Shown here piece after piece: positions 24,978 through 34,294 of a stretch of DNA of 64,000 nt. Made by a program: the position numbers and the translations under genes. The stretch is from Agrilactobacillus yilanensis (lineage in GTDB: Bacteria; Bacillota; Bacilli; Lactobacillales; Lactobacillaceae): contig NZ_RHOY01000003.1 of the NCBI RefSeq assembly GCF_003946725.1, forward strand, positions 124,001-188,000, in the 5' to 3' direction. The notes below the pieces were generated by a model that saw nothing but the letters and a program-made list of their open reading frames with translations, ran no database searches and had not been told where the DNA came from. How positions within the stretch are numbered: the stretch's first letter is position 1; every line of letters begins with the position of its first letter.

Positions 24978-27431
24978 TTATTGTCCCTCCTTTACTGTAC
25001 GACCTGTAATATCAACAACTGTATAAAGTGCTTTTAAGGTCGTTTCATCTTGAAGCCGTGCTTGCCAAGGTTCCAAGCCGTTACGATAGTCACGATAAGC
25101 TTTTTTCGCAATTTCGCCCCGTTCAAGATAGGCATTGCGTTGACTTTCATCTTTTAGCATGGCAATGACATTATCCACACCAGCACGTTGCACAACTTTG
25201 AAAGTCCGTTCGCCATAATGGCCATGTTCCCGGTACCATTGTAGGTAAGCGCCAAAGTAAGTCATGATTTCATCTTCAGTTTCAACAACATCCAATAACG
25301 ATGCCGCAACAACTTGTGTCCCATTATTACCGCCAATATAAAGCTGGTAGCCACCGTCAATACCGATAACTCCAAAATCTTTTGTTAAGACTTCTGAGCA
25401 ATTCCGTGGGCAAGCTGTAATGCCTAATTTTACTTTATGCGGGGTATCAATACCGGCAAAAGCCACATCTAATTTTTCAGCTAATGTTTCTGTATTGATG
25501 TTGCCAAAACGACACCAATCTTTCCCAACACAAGTCTTAATTTCACGAATCGCCGTTTTTTCGTAAGCTTCCCCAGAATCCATATCTAGTTCATGCCAAA
25601 CTTTTGGTAAATCTTCCTTGCGAATACCATATAGACCAATCCGAGAAGCGTTCACGACTTTGATCATTGGTACATGGAATTTTTCAGCAACTTTCGCAAT
25701 CTTGATTAATTGTTCTGGTGTCGTACGACCGGCAATCATTCTTGGAATAACGGAGAACGTGCCATCATTTTGAATATTTGCTAAATAACGTTCATTGGCC
25801 CAACGTGCACTAACTTCTTCTTTATGTTCCCCAGGGAAGAGCATATTCAAGTAATAATTTATCGCTGGCCGACACTTATCGCAGCCATCTGGGTTCAGCC
25901 AATTTAAGCCTGCCCGGACTTCTGCAGAAGTTAGCCAATGATTTTCTTTAATCGCCTTGATAATCGCTTCATAGGATAATGTGGTACAGTCACACATAAC
26001 TTCGTGCATCCCTTCAGCCTTATCCCCTAATTCTAATTTCAGTAACGCTTCAATGACGGGCTTACATTTACCACAAGACGTCCCGGCTCGAGTGGCTTTA
26101 CCTACCCCTTCAACAGAGGTTAAATCTTTTTCACGGATTGCATCTAAGATCGTCCCTTTTGTGACCCCATTACAGCCACAGACAATCTCATCTAAAGGCA
26201 TGCTCGCCACATCGTTACCATCATCGGCTTGACCATTATACAGCAAGGCTGTTGCTTGATATTCTTGAATATCTTCTTGATGTTTGATCATCCCGAAGTA
26301 ACGATTGCCATCACTAACATCCCCATACAGAATTTCCCCGCAGACAATACCGTCTTTGACAAAAATTCGTTTATAAGCGTTGTTAACCTCATCCATGGCA
26401 ATGATGGACTTCACTTGATCATTTTCTTTAATATGCCCAGCAGAAATCAAATCAATACCTGGTACTTTTAACTCAATTGTTTCCTGCACTTCTCTGAAAG
26501 GTTCCGTTGGTTCACCACACAAAACATCCGCGACAATTTTAGCTTGGACATAAGATGGTGCCACAGTCCCAATGCACGCGCCGGCGTGTTCCATACATTC
26601 GCCAATCGCATAAATACGGCTGTCTGAAGTCCGCATAAAGTCATCGACTTGAATACCCCGATCCACTTTTAAACCAGCAGCCTTGGCGATTGCTGTTTCT
26701 GGCCGAATCCCTAAGGACATCACAACCATCTGAACATCAATAACTTCACCATTATCAAATTGTAACCCTTTTACCTTACCAGATTCATCACCTAAAATTG
26801 ATTTCGTCTGCGCACCTAAGTAAAATTTTAAACCTCTTGCTTCCAAATCTTTTTGCAATAATTTGGCTGCTGTTTCATCCAGTTGCGTGGCCATCAGCCA
26901 AGGGGCCAATTCAATGACGCTGACACTGGCGCCTTGATCCACCAAACCAGCAGCAGCTTCTAAACCTAATAATCCCCCACCAATGACCGCAATGCTCGCA
27001 CCTTGTTGTGCCAGACGCTGCATATATTTGCCATCATTAATCGTTCGAAAAGCCACCACATTTGTCAACGTATGTCCCGGTACCGGTAAAACAAACGGAT
27101 AAGAGCCCGTTGCCAGTACTAATTGATCATAAGGCACAACTTGTCCAGATGCCGTTGTCACCAACTGCTGGGTCCGGTCAATAGCTACCGCCGGATCATG
27201 ATTAATCAAACGTACGTTATTTTCATCATACCAAGCCTCATTATTTGTAATAATGTCGGGCCAATCCATTTGTTTTTCTAAAACTTCAGATAATAAAATA
27301 CGATTATAAGCTGGATAATTCTCATCACCAATTATAGTGATTTCAAAAAGGTCAGGATTGCACTGTAACACATTCTCAACAGCACGGATTCCGGCCATCC
27401 CATTACCAATGACCACCAGTCTCTCTGACAT
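24978..27431 (-). CDS. nirB: NADH-dependent nitrite reductase large subunit
   Basis: Reduces nitrite to ammonium with NADH, using FAD, iron-sulfur clusters and siroheme. The 817-residue protein has an FAD/NADH oxidoreductase half (GNGMAGIRAVENVL; AVIGGGLLGLEAA), two BFD-type [2Fe-2S] regions (CGCN..CGKC and CDC..CDKC) and the siroheme-4Fe4S domain with CVGKDWC and CPRNC. All four siroheme-cluster cysteines are present. The start at 27431 follows GGGGAGG. It lies between sirC and nirD. Confidence 0.95.
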   Translation of the reverse strand: MSERLVVIGNGMAGIRAVENVLQCNPDLFEITIIGDENYPAYNRILLSEVLEKQMDWPDIITNNEAWYDENNVRLINHDPAVAIDRTQQLVTTASGQVVPYDQLVLATGSYPFVLPVPGHTLTNVVAFRTINDGKYMQRLAQQGASIAVIGGGLLGLEAAAGLVDQGASVSVIELAPWLMATQLDETAAKLLQKDLEARGLKFYLGAQTKSILGDESGKVKGLQFDNGEVIDVQMVVMSLGIRPETAIAKAAGLKVDRGIQVDDFMRTSDSRIYAIGECMEHAGACIGTVAPSYVQAKIVADVLCGEPTEPFREVQETIELKVPGIDLISAGHIKENDQVKSIIAMDEVNNAYKRIFVKDGIVCGEILYGDVSDGNRYFGMIKHQEDIQEYQATALLYNGQADDGNDVASMPLDEIVCGCNGVTKGTILDAIREKDLTSVEGVGKATRAGTSCGKCKPVIEALLKLELGDKAEGMHEVMCDCTTLSYEAIIKAIKENHWLTSAEVRAGLNWLNPDGCDKCRPAINYYLNMLFPGEHKEEVSARWANERYLANIQNDGTFSVIPRMIAGRTTPEQLIKIAKVAEKFHVPMIKVVNASRIGLYGIRKEDLPKVWHELDMDSGEAYEKTAIREIKTCVGKDWCRFGNINTETLAEKLDVAFAGIDTPHKVKLGITACPRNCSEVLTKDFGVIGIDGGYQLYIGGNNGTQVVAASLLDVVETEDEIMTYFGAYLQWYREHGHYGERTFKVVQRAGVDNVIAMLKDESQRNAYLERGEIAKKAYRDYRNGLEPWQARLQDETTLKALYTVVDITGRTVKEGQ

Positions 27432-27446
27432 AAAAAAAGCCTCCCC

Positions 27447-27464
27447 ATGTGATTTATTACACAT
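27447..27464 (-). promoter_or_regulatory. Inverted repeat ahead of nirB, possible operator
   Basis: ATGTG (27447-27451) and CACAT (27460-27464) form an inverted repeat, reading ATGTGATTTATTACACAT. It resembles CRP/FNR- and Rex-type sites. It lies between a TATAAT -10 candidate and the nirB ribosome binding site, a position suited to repression. Confidence 0.5.
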
Positions 27465-27494
27465 ATAAGTTGCCTAAATTATACCAGATCACTA

Positions 27495-27538
27495 CTAAGG
27501 GCCCCACAAAATCCCGTTAAAATAGGGTATCCCCTTAG
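27495..27538 (-). other. Hairpin between sirC and nirB
   Basis: CTAAGGG (27495-27501) pairs with CCCTTAG (27532-27538), directly after the sirC stop codon, with an inner CCC/GGG pair. No T-tract follows, so it may be an mRNA-stabilising or processing element rather than a terminator. Confidence 0.45.
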
Positions 27539-27976
27539 TTAAAGTTTCGCCAAATAGCGTTGAATGGCCTGTTTTACGCGCTGCACTTTATGAATATTTT
27601 GCCCATCGCTGCCAATATTAATCGTCACTTCATCATATGTAATGGTTGCAAAATTATAAAAATTAGAAGTTTGCTTATCAGAAGTATTATTTACCAATTG
27701 ATCTTGCCCGACAGCGGCTGCAATACGCCGATTTAAAGTTGGCGCATCGGTACAGCAAAAAATAAGCTCCTGTTCCAATAAATCTTTAAATTCAAACGGC
27801 CGCTGCCGCTGATACTGAACTAAAGGCCCTATCTCCGGCAAAATAGTCGGTGCCACCACAGTAATAACTGCGCCTGTTTCTTGTAGGCCTTTAATTTTAC
27901 GCAACGCAATCTGACCACCGCCTACGATTAAAACACGGCGTTGCTCTAAATCTAAGGCAATTGGGTATTTTTTCAT
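27539..27976 (-). CDS. Precorrin-2 dehydrogenase (siroheme synthase N-terminal type)
   Basis: Oxidises precorrin-2 to sirohydrochlorin with NAD; some relatives also insert iron. The 145-residue protein is the Rossmann domain (RRVLIVGGGQIALRKIKGL), followed by a short dimerisation segment (NFYNFATITYDEVTINIGSDG). It is shorter than the 200-residue YlnF/SirC proteins, lacking part of the C-terminal helical domain. It opens the nir operon; start at 27976 after GGAGG. No separate SirB chelatase is seen here. Confidence 0.88.
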   Translation of the reverse strand: MKKYPIALDLEQRRVLIVGGGQIALRKIKGLQETGAVITVVAPTILPEIGPLVQYQRQRPFEFKDLLEQELIFCCTDAPTLNRRIAAAVGQDQLVNNTSDKQTSNFYNFATITYDEVTINIGSDGQNIHKVQRVKQAIQRYLAKL

Positions 27977-27995
27977 GTTAAACCTCCAAAGTTAG

Positions 27996-28025
27996 TTGGA
28001 TCTAAAGTCTACAAATCGTTATAAT
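27996..28025 (+). promoter_or_regulatory. Promoter of the YjeM-like transporter gene
   Basis: TTGGAT (27996-28001), an 18-nt spacer and TATAAT (28020-28025), about 40 nt before the GTG start. Confidence 0.6.
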
Positions 28026-28065
28026 AAGATATTAAGTCTGCACGTTACACGTTGGGGGAATTTTT

Positions 28066-29547
28066 GTGTCAAAAAAAACTGTTGAGTTATCTTTTCCAAA
28101 ATTAGTTTTAATCATTGCAACAACCGTCTTTTCATTTACAAGCATGTCCAATGCTTTTTATCTAATGTCTTATGCCGCTATGCCTTGGTATATTGTGGCC
28201 GGCTTACTATTCTTTGTACCTTATGCTTTAATCGTTTCAGAGTTCACCGGCAACTTAGGACAATACAGCGGCGGCCTATACAGTTGGATCGATCATAGCT
28301 TATCACAAAAAGCTGCTTTTTTAACAACGTTCTTGTGGTATAGCAGCTATACCATTTGGCTAGCTAGCCTATTTATGAAACTATGGATCCCGTTATCTAT
28401 TTTAAGCTTTGGCCAAGATTTAACAACACGGACGGCTAGTTTTTGGCACATTCCGCAAATTTATTGGTTAGGGTTAGGCTCTTGTATTTTAGTTTTAATT
28501 GTTGTATTTCTGATCAATAAGGGCTTCTTCACAATTTCACGATTTATGCTGTTAGGTGGCAGTTTAATTGCCTTATTATTTGTAGTTATGGCCGTCAGTA
28601 ATCTTATTTTACTGGTCAATCATCATGGTCAGTTGAGTCAGCCAATGCAACAACATATTTTATTAAATTCACCGAATCGTGATTATCAAGGCTTACTGGG
28701 CAATTTGGGCTTCTTCATCTTTGGCATCACGGCCTTTGGGGGGCTAGATACTGTGGCTAGTTTAGTCGATCGTGTCGGTCATAATAAACGTCGTTTTCCA
28801 TTTGCAATTTTGATCGCGGCTATCTTAATCACAGTAACTTACTTAGCTGGTATTTTCCTATGGGGCGCCAGTGCAAATTGGGCAGCTATTTTTACAAATC
28901 AAAAAGTAAGCCTTGGTAATGCCATGTATTTTCTAATGTTTAACTTGGGCCATCAACTCGGTGGCGTTTTAGGCCTTTCCAGTGCGGGGACTTTAATTTT
29001 AAGCCAAATTTTCTTGCGCCTGACAGGTTTAGTTTTGTTCTGGGCTTATATTGGGCTTATTATGACTATCGCTTATGCACCTTTGAAGTCAATTATTACT
29101 GGAACACCTAAAAATTTCTGGCCGCACTTTTTAACTAAAGAAAACAAACAAGGTATCGCAAGCCATGCTGTTTTGGGTCAAGGTCTTTTAATTATCGGTC
29201 TCATTTGGCTCGTTGTCTTCAGTAATGCCCATGCGGTTAATCTATATAATAATTTAACGTTGATGACAAATGTGTCACGTTCTATTCCTTATTTGATCGT
29301 AGCCATTGCCTTTATCCAATTTCGCAAACAGCAACATGACTATCAATTGATTGCCCCACGTTATGCCAATTTGGCCAGTGGCTTAGTCATCACAACGATT
29401 TTAAGCGCCATTAGTTTTTCAATTATTTTACCGCTATTCAAAGCGCACTATTTAGAATCAATGCTCTTATTAATTGGGCCAATGATTTTTAGTATTATTG
29501 CCGTTATTTTGTACCATCACTTTAATCGTCAAATAGAATTATCCTAA
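28066..29547 (+). CDS. yjeM: APC-superfamily amino-acid transporter (YjeM-like)
   Basis: A 493-residue membrane protein with about 12 helices, in the glutamate/GABA-antiporter branch of the APC superfamily. The conserved segment SNAFYLMSYAAMPWYIVAG and GLYSWIDHSLSQKAAFLT match YjeM-type proteins in lactobacilli. The substrate is not known. The start is GTG at 28066 after GGGGG. It is transcribed divergently from the sirC-nirB operon and ends at a shared terminator with the two-component kinase. A nitrogen link is possible but not evident. Confidence 0.85.
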   Translation: MSKKTVELSFPKLVLIIATTVFSFTSMSNAFYLMSYAAMPWYIVAGLLFFVPYALIVSEFTGNLGQYSGGLYSWIDHSLSQKAAFLTTFLWYSSYTIWLASLFMKLWIPLSILSFGQDLTTRTASFWHIPQIYWLGLGSCILVLIVVFLINKGFFTISRFMLLGGSLIALLFVVMAVSNLILLVNHHGQLSQPMQQHILLNSPNRDYQGLLGNLGFFIFGITAFGGLDTVASLVDRVGHNKRRFPFAILIAAILITVTYLAGIFLWGASANWAAIFTNQKVSLGNAMYFLMFNLGHQLGGVLGLSSAGTLILSQIFLRLTGLVLFWAYIGLIMTIAYAPLKSIITGTPKNFWPHFLTKENKQGIASHAVLGQGLLIIGLIWLVVFSNAHAVNLYNNLTLMTNVSRSIPYLIVAIAFIQFRKQQHDYQLIAPRYANLASGLVITTILSAISFSIILPLFKAHYLESMLLLIGPMIFSIIAVILYHHFNRQIELS

Positions 29548-29556
29548 AGTAAACTC

Positions 29557-29606
29557 AAAAAGAAGCTTAAACATTCCTGATTTCAAGAATATTTAAGCTT
29601 CTTTTT
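29557..29606. terminator. Bidirectional terminator
   Basis: AAAAAGAAGCTTAAA (29557-29571) pairs over 15 bp with TTTAAGCTTCTTTTT (29592-29606), serving the converging transporter and histidine kinase genes. Confidence 0.92.
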
Positions 29607-29616
29607 ATGTTGTACA

Positions 29617-31179
29617 TTATTCTATTGGTTTATCAGAATCAGAATCTGTTTCAGCTTTTGCTTCAGCAGCAACAGCATCGTTACGCTTGACCGCGAGGGG
29701 GACATCAATTCTAAAAATTGAGCCAGAACCGACACTGCTTTCCACAGAAATTCGACCTTGATAGCTTTCGATTAATTTTTGAGCAATGGACAGGCCTAAG
29801 CCATTCCCACCCTTATCTTGGTCACGATTCCGGGCTTTATCCACACGATAAAAACGATCAAAAATCTTCCGTCGATCTTCTTCAGGAATACCTAGTCCAA
29901 AGTCCTGAATTGCAACGTTCACAAAACGGGCATCCTGGGCCACTGAAATATGAATTGCTTTGCGCTTATCCGAATATTTCACGGCGTTATCCAACAAAAT
30001 AATTAAAACTTGTTCCAAATGATTCCGATAAATTTGAACATAGACTTCCGGTTGATGGAGATCCAAATCTAAAACAATATTAAAATCCGGATGCAACATC
30101 TTGAAGTTATTATAAACTTCTTCCACTAAGGCATGCACGTCAATGGTTTCATGAGCATATTGTTCCTCAATTTGATCAGCCCGTGATAGATCTAACATTT
30201 CTTGAATTAAATACTTCATTCTTTGAATTTCTTGCAGTGACGCACCTAAAGATTCATCTAAAACTTCCGGGTCATCTTTCCCCCAGCGGTTTAACAGTTG
30301 TAAATGTCCTTCTAATACAGCCACTGGTGTCCGCAATTCATGGGAAACATCTTGGACAAAATGATTTTGAGCATCCACAAAACGCTGTGTCTTATCTAAC
30401 ATATGATTAAACTCATCTGTCAGATCCGCTAACTCATCCCCGGTATTTAACGCCGGTACCCGCATTTGTGTCCCCGGCTCTACTTTTATAACTTCAATAG
30501 CATCACTTAAGGCACCAATTGGCTTTAAGAAATGGCGAATAATCAAAAATGAAGCTAAGCCACCAATAACGACGGCAACAATAGAGTAGATCACAATAAA
30601 TAACCGCAGTCGGCTCATATTATGTTGAAAGCTAGACATTGTGTTCACGACTTGAATGTAGCCAATTTTCTTATGGGTTGTCCGTGAATAAACAACCCCA
30701 ATGCCAACCAATGCTTTTTGATTATTAACCTGGCGTTGGTGGACACCAACTTTTTTATTTTTTAATGGTAAAGAGGTTGCTTTTGTCGTAAATAACTGAA
30801 TGCCTTTTGCATCATAGACGCCCACATTAATATCTTTACGAGATAGCTTTTGAATGACAGAATCTTGAAAAACATCTGTCTGATCCCAGCTTGCTGAGGA
30901 TGCAATCGTTGTTTCATTATTAGTTTCAATATTTAATCTTGGCAATACTTTATTTGTCGTTAAGTTGGTCGTTGCCGTATCTAAACGCCGATCAACTGCC
31001 GTAATCGTTTCCCGGACAGTTGTCTCCTCTTGGCTAATCAAGACTTCCTGCACCGTATAATAAATCACGCAAAAAAAGATCAATAATGTCCCTAAAATGA
31101 TGCCCGCCATCCCTAGCGTCCATTTTGCTTTAAGGGACCGCTTCAAACCTCTTTTTTTCTTTTGGTTTTGATCTTCCAT
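29617..31179 (-). CDS. Sensor histidine kinase (CovS/ArlS-like)
   Basis: A 520-residue membrane kinase. A first helix (about 22-45) and a second (about 193-215) flank an extracellular sensing domain, followed by HAMP, a dimerisation domain with the phospho-histidine in QDVSHELRTPVAV, and an ATP-binding domain (NAVKYSDKRK, DFGLGIPEEDR, GNGLGLSIAQ). The stretch GHLQLLNRWGKDDPEVLDES resembles CovS and ArlS kinases. It ends in a low-complexity acidic tail and follows its response regulator by 28 nt. Confidence 0.93.
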   Translation of the reverse strand: MEDQNQKKKRGLKRSLKAKWTLGMAGIILGTLLIFFCVIYYTVQEVLISQEETTVRETITAVDRRLDTATTNLTTNKVLPRLNIETNNETTIASSASWDQTDVFQDSVIQKLSRKDINVGVYDAKGIQLFTTKATSLPLKNKKVGVHQRQVNNQKALVGIGVVYSRTTHKKIGYIQVVNTMSSFQHNMSRLRLFIVIYSIVAVVIGGLASFLIIRHFLKPIGALSDAIEVIKVEPGTQMRVPALNTGDELADLTDEFNHMLDKTQRFVDAQNHFVQDVSHELRTPVAVLEGHLQLLNRWGKDDPEVLDESLGASLQEIQRMKYLIQEMLDLSRADQIEEQYAHETIDVHALVEEVYNNFKMLHPDFNIVLDLDLHQPEVYVQIYRNHLEQVLIILLDNAVKYSDKRKAIHISVAQDARFVNVAIQDFGLGIPEEDRRKIFDRFYRVDKARNRDQDKGGNGLGLSIAQKLIESYQGRISVESSVGSGSIFRIDVPLAVKRNDAVAAEAKAETDSDSDKPIE

Positions 31180-31207
31180 GAAAATTAAAGATCCCCCTCA
31201 TCAAGAA

Positions 31208-31894
31208 CTAAGAGCGCATAACATAACCGGTTCCCCGGACAGTTTGGATGTAACTTGGTTTACCAGAGACGTCAATTTTATTTCTTAAGTAACGAATATA
31301 AACATCGACGACATTGGTTTCAGCATTAGAGTCATAACCCCATACTTTACGCAACAATAGTTCCCGTGACAAAACAACGTTGACGTTTTCCATCAAAGTT
31401 AGTAATAATTCGTATTCCCGTTTAGTTAATTCAATGACATCATCGCTACGACGAACGACGCGATTTTCTTTTTCAATCGTTAAGTCACGATAAGTAATCG
31501 TATGTTGCTTGTTGGCGTTATGTTCACCTTCAATATCAATTCGGCGTAACAAAGCCCGTAAACGTGCCAGTAATTCTTCAATTGCAAATGGCTTTACGAT
31601 ATAGTCATCCGCACCATGATCTAACCCAGAGACACGATCAATAACGGAATCTCTGGCAGTCATAATAATGATTGGCGTATTTTTGACTTGTCGAACACGT
31701 CTAGCAACTTCTAGACCATTTAATTCTGGTAACATCAAGTCTAGTAAAATGGCATCCCATTCTTCATTTAAAGCAGCATCTAAGCCCGTTCGGCCATTAA
31801 AATAGACCTCTGCATCATAACCTTCATGCTTTAATTCTAATTCAACAAACCGAGCTAAATTTTTTTCATCTTCAATTACTAATACTCTACTCAT
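31208..31894 (-). CDS. OmpR-family response regulator (CovR/ArlR-like)
   Basis: A 228-residue regulator with a receiver domain (EDEKNLARFVELEL; Asp acceptor in DAILLDLMLPELNG, near residue 52; KPFAIEEL) and a winged-helix DNA-binding domain (IELTKREYELLLTLME; VDVYIRYLRNKID; VRGTGYVMR). It forms an operon with the kinase that follows. CovR-like regulators control capsule, wall and virulence genes in streptococci; targets here are unknown. The start follows AAGGAG. Confidence 0.95.
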   Translation of the reverse strand: MSRVLVIEDEKNLARFVELELKHEGYDAEVYFNGRTGLDAALNEEWDAILLDLMLPELNGLEVARRVRQVKNTPIIIMTARDSVIDRVSGLDHGADDYIVKPFAIEELLARLRALLRRIDIEGEHNANKQHTITYRDLTIEKENRVVRRSDDVIELTKREYELLLTLMENVNVVLSRELLLRKVWGYDSNAETNVVDVYIRYLRNKIDVSGKPSYIQTVRGTGYVMRS

Positions 31895-32185
31895 TAAAAG
31901 TGTGCGCTCCTTATCCTATCTTTTTATCGTTCTAATACGTTTACAATATAACCGATGTTACTAATTCACCAATTATAATTTTAACATAAGAACCCCAGCA
32001 ATACATTAAAAACTGTTAAAGCTAGATCAAAATTATAAATAACAGCTTTAATCTAAATTTTATAAAATTAGAATCACTGATTCAAGGGGATGCCCTGTAG
32101 CTGTAAGTATTGGTTAATTCACCTCAAATACAGCCGTCATTTTGTTATTTTAAAACTAAATAATTCCTGACAAAATCATAAAAAT
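31895..32185 (-). promoter_or_regulatory. Leader and promoter region of the two-component operon
   Basis: No gene is seen here. The region is AT-rich and holds GCTGTA (about 32109) facing TACAGC (about 32138), and a compact AGGGGATGCCCT palindrome near 32093. These could be a leader structure or binding site. No promoter could be assigned with confidence. Confidence 0.35.
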
Positions 32186-32222
32186 AAGACTAGTGCCAAA
32201 ATAGAATCCTGACACCAGTCTT
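32186..32222 (-). terminator. Terminator of gnd
   Basis: Minus-strand AAGACTGGTG pairs with CACTAGTCTT (one G.U), stem 32186-32222, followed by a TATTTTTA tail, immediately downstream of gnd. Confidence 0.85.
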
Positions 32223-32241
32223 ATCTTAATTAAAAAATTAA

Positions 32242-33663
32242 TTATTGTTCTTTATACCAAGTATAGTGGAAAATACCTTCTTTATCCACACGGTTATAAG
32301 TGTGTGCGCCAAAGTAATCCCGTTGTGCTTGGGTTAAATTAGCTGGTAAAACTTCACTACGGTAAGAATCGTAATAAGAAATAGCTGCACTCAAAACAGG
32401 TACCGGAATACCAGCTTGTGTTGCTAAAGCGACAATATCACGAATAGATTGTTGGTAGTTTTTAGCAATATCTAAGAAATATTGGTCTAATAATAAGTTT
32501 TGTAAATCTGGTTTGCGATCATAAGCATCTGTAATTTTTTGTAAGAATTGAGCTTTAATAATGCAGCCTTCACGCCAGATAGAGGCGATTTCACCATAAT
32601 GTAAGTTCCAATCATAGTTTTCTGAAGCCACACGCATTTGTTCAAAACCTTGGGCATAGCTCATGATTTTGCCAAAATATAAAGCCTGTCTAACTTTTTC
32701 GACAACTGCTTTAACATCATCAACTGCTGGTTTTTGTGTTGGGCCAGGTAAAACTTTGCTTGCCTTAACACGTTCATCTTTTAATGCAGAAATATAACGG
32801 GCATAAACAGCTTCTGTAATTAGAGATTGAGGTACCCCTAATTCTAAAGCGTTTTGAGAACTCCATTTACCTGTTCCTTTATTACCGGCAGCATCTAAAA
32901 TCATATCAACGATTGGTTTATCAGTGCCTTCGTCATCTTTACGAGTCAAGATATCAGCTGTAATTTCAGCTAAATAACTAGATAATTCGCCTTCATTCCA
33001 TTCTTTAAAGACGTCAGCTAATTGTTCCACAGAATAGCCCAAAACGTTACGCATAATATTGTAACTTTCAGCAATTAATTCCATATCGCCGTATTCAATC
33101 CCGTTATGCACCATCTTGACATAATGACCAGCACCATTAGGCCCCATGTAAGCCACACAAGGTGCGCCATCTTCAGCTTTAGCCGAAATTTGTTCTAAAA
33201 TCGGTGCAACTAAATCATAAGCTGCTTTTTGACCACCAGGCATCAAAGAAGGGCCTTGTAAGGCACCTAATTCACCGCCAGAAACGCCCATACCAATAAA
33301 GTTAATACCGGATTCGTCTAACTTTTCGCTACGACGCATTGTATCTTCAAAGAAAGTATTGCCGCCATCAATTAAAACATCACCAGCATCTAAAAGTGGT
33401 AACAATTCATCAATTACAGCGTCTGTCCCAGCACCAGCTTTGACCATCATCAAAATCCGACGTGGTTTTTCTAAAGATTTAACAAAATCTTCAACACTAT
33501 AGCTTGGTACTAATTTCTTTTCACTATGATCTTTCATGACTGCTTCAGTTTTGGCAGCACTACGATTATAAATTGCAACCGTATAACCTCTGCTTTCAAT
33601 ATTTAAAGCTAAATTCTTGCCCATTACGGCCATACCAATAACGCCAATTTGTGGCTTATCCAT
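32242..33663 (-). CDS. gnd: 6-phosphogluconate dehydrogenase, decarboxylating
   Basis: Oxidises 6-phosphogluconate to ribulose-5-phosphate and CO2 with NADP (cytoplasm). The 473-residue protein has the N-terminal [20 protein letters not shown] Rossmann motif, the substrate motif [13 protein letters not shown], the catalytic Lys region [16 protein letters not shown] and the C-terminal helical domain. Full length. It is a single-gene unit and the oxidative pentose phosphate step in hetero- and homofermentative lactobacilli. Confidence 0.97.
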   Translation of the reverse strand: MDKPQIGVIGMAVMGKNLALNIESRGYTVAIYNRSAAKTEAVMKDHSEKKLVPSYSVEDFVKSLEKPRRILMMVKAGAGTDAVIDELLPLLDAGDVLIDGGNTFFEDTMRRSEKLDESGINFIGMGVSGGELGALQGPSLMPGGQKAAYDLVAPILEQISAKAEDGAPCVAYMGPNGAGHYVKMVHNGIEYGDMELIAESYNIMRNVLGYSVEQLADVFKEWNEGELSSYLAEITADILTRKDDEGTDKPIVDMILDAAGNKGTGKWSSQNALELGVPQSLITEAVYARYISALKDERVKASKVLPGPTQKPAVDDVKAVVEKVRQALYFGKIMSYAQGFEQMRVASENYDWNLHYGEIASIWREGCIIKAQFLQKITDAYDRKPDLQNLLLDQYFLDIAKNYQQSIRDIVALATQAGIPVPVLSAAISYYDSYRSEVLPANLTQAQRDYFGAHTYNRVDKEGIFHYTWYKEQ

Positions 33664-33724
33664 TAATGATCATCCTCCTACAACTTTCTTATTTATCCTA
33701 GCACATTTACTGCAAAGACTGCAA

Positions 33725-34291
33725 TCACTCTTTGTCATTTGACGCTTGTGAATCATCTTTAAACAGATCCTTAAGTTTGGCAAACTCCGGATTGGGCGCG
33801 CCTTCATCAGTGGCTACTTGTTCAAAATAATCATTTTCAGAAATAACATTCCAGTCTTGGCCCTCCGGCATCGCATCGCCGCTAATTTCGTCAGGTGTCA
33901 AAACTTGTGTAGGAATACTGATAATGACATTATCTTCAACGGCTTTTTTTAAATCAAATTTGCCTTCATCAAAAGTCATAATCACTTCATCGTCTTCAAA
34001 TGCCTCAGCATCGGCATCATCAGCGACATAAATTTCGGTAAAACGTGTATCAATCGGCAAAATTACAGGTGCCAAACTTCTTGTAGAAGGTACCGTTAAT
34101 TCTCCAGTAAGATGCATTTCTAAAATCCAAACAGGTTCATCAAAGGTAAAAGTTGCCGTAACTTTGAAAGGTTTTGCATCTAAAATATCGGCGAGTCGTT
34201 GCTGTAAATCAGCTTTTAAATCCAGTGTTGTATCAACTTCTAATGGTGCCTTTTGAAATTTAGCCAGTTCTGCTAATGTCCAACTTAACAA
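33725..34291 (-). CDS. YceD family protein (DUF177)
   Basis: A 188-residue acidic protein of the YceD/DUF177 family, usually found beside rpmF and involved in 23S rRNA accumulation in plants and bacteria. Here rpmF does not follow it; the gene is the last of the ribosome-assembly cluster, 3 nt after tmcAL. VTATFTFDEPVWILEMHLTG and the acidic C terminus are seen; the paired cysteines of many family members are absent. Confidence 0.85.
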   Translation of the reverse strand: MLSWTLAELAKFQKAPLEVDTTLDLKADLQQRLADILDAKPFKVTATFTFDEPVWILEMHLTGELTVPSTRSLAPVILPIDTRFTEIYVADDADAEAFEDDEVIMTFDEGKFDLKKAVEDNVIISIPTQVLTPDEISGDAMPEGQDWNVISENDYFEQVATDEGAPNPEFAKLKDLFKDDSQASNDKE

Positions 34292-34294
34292 TCG

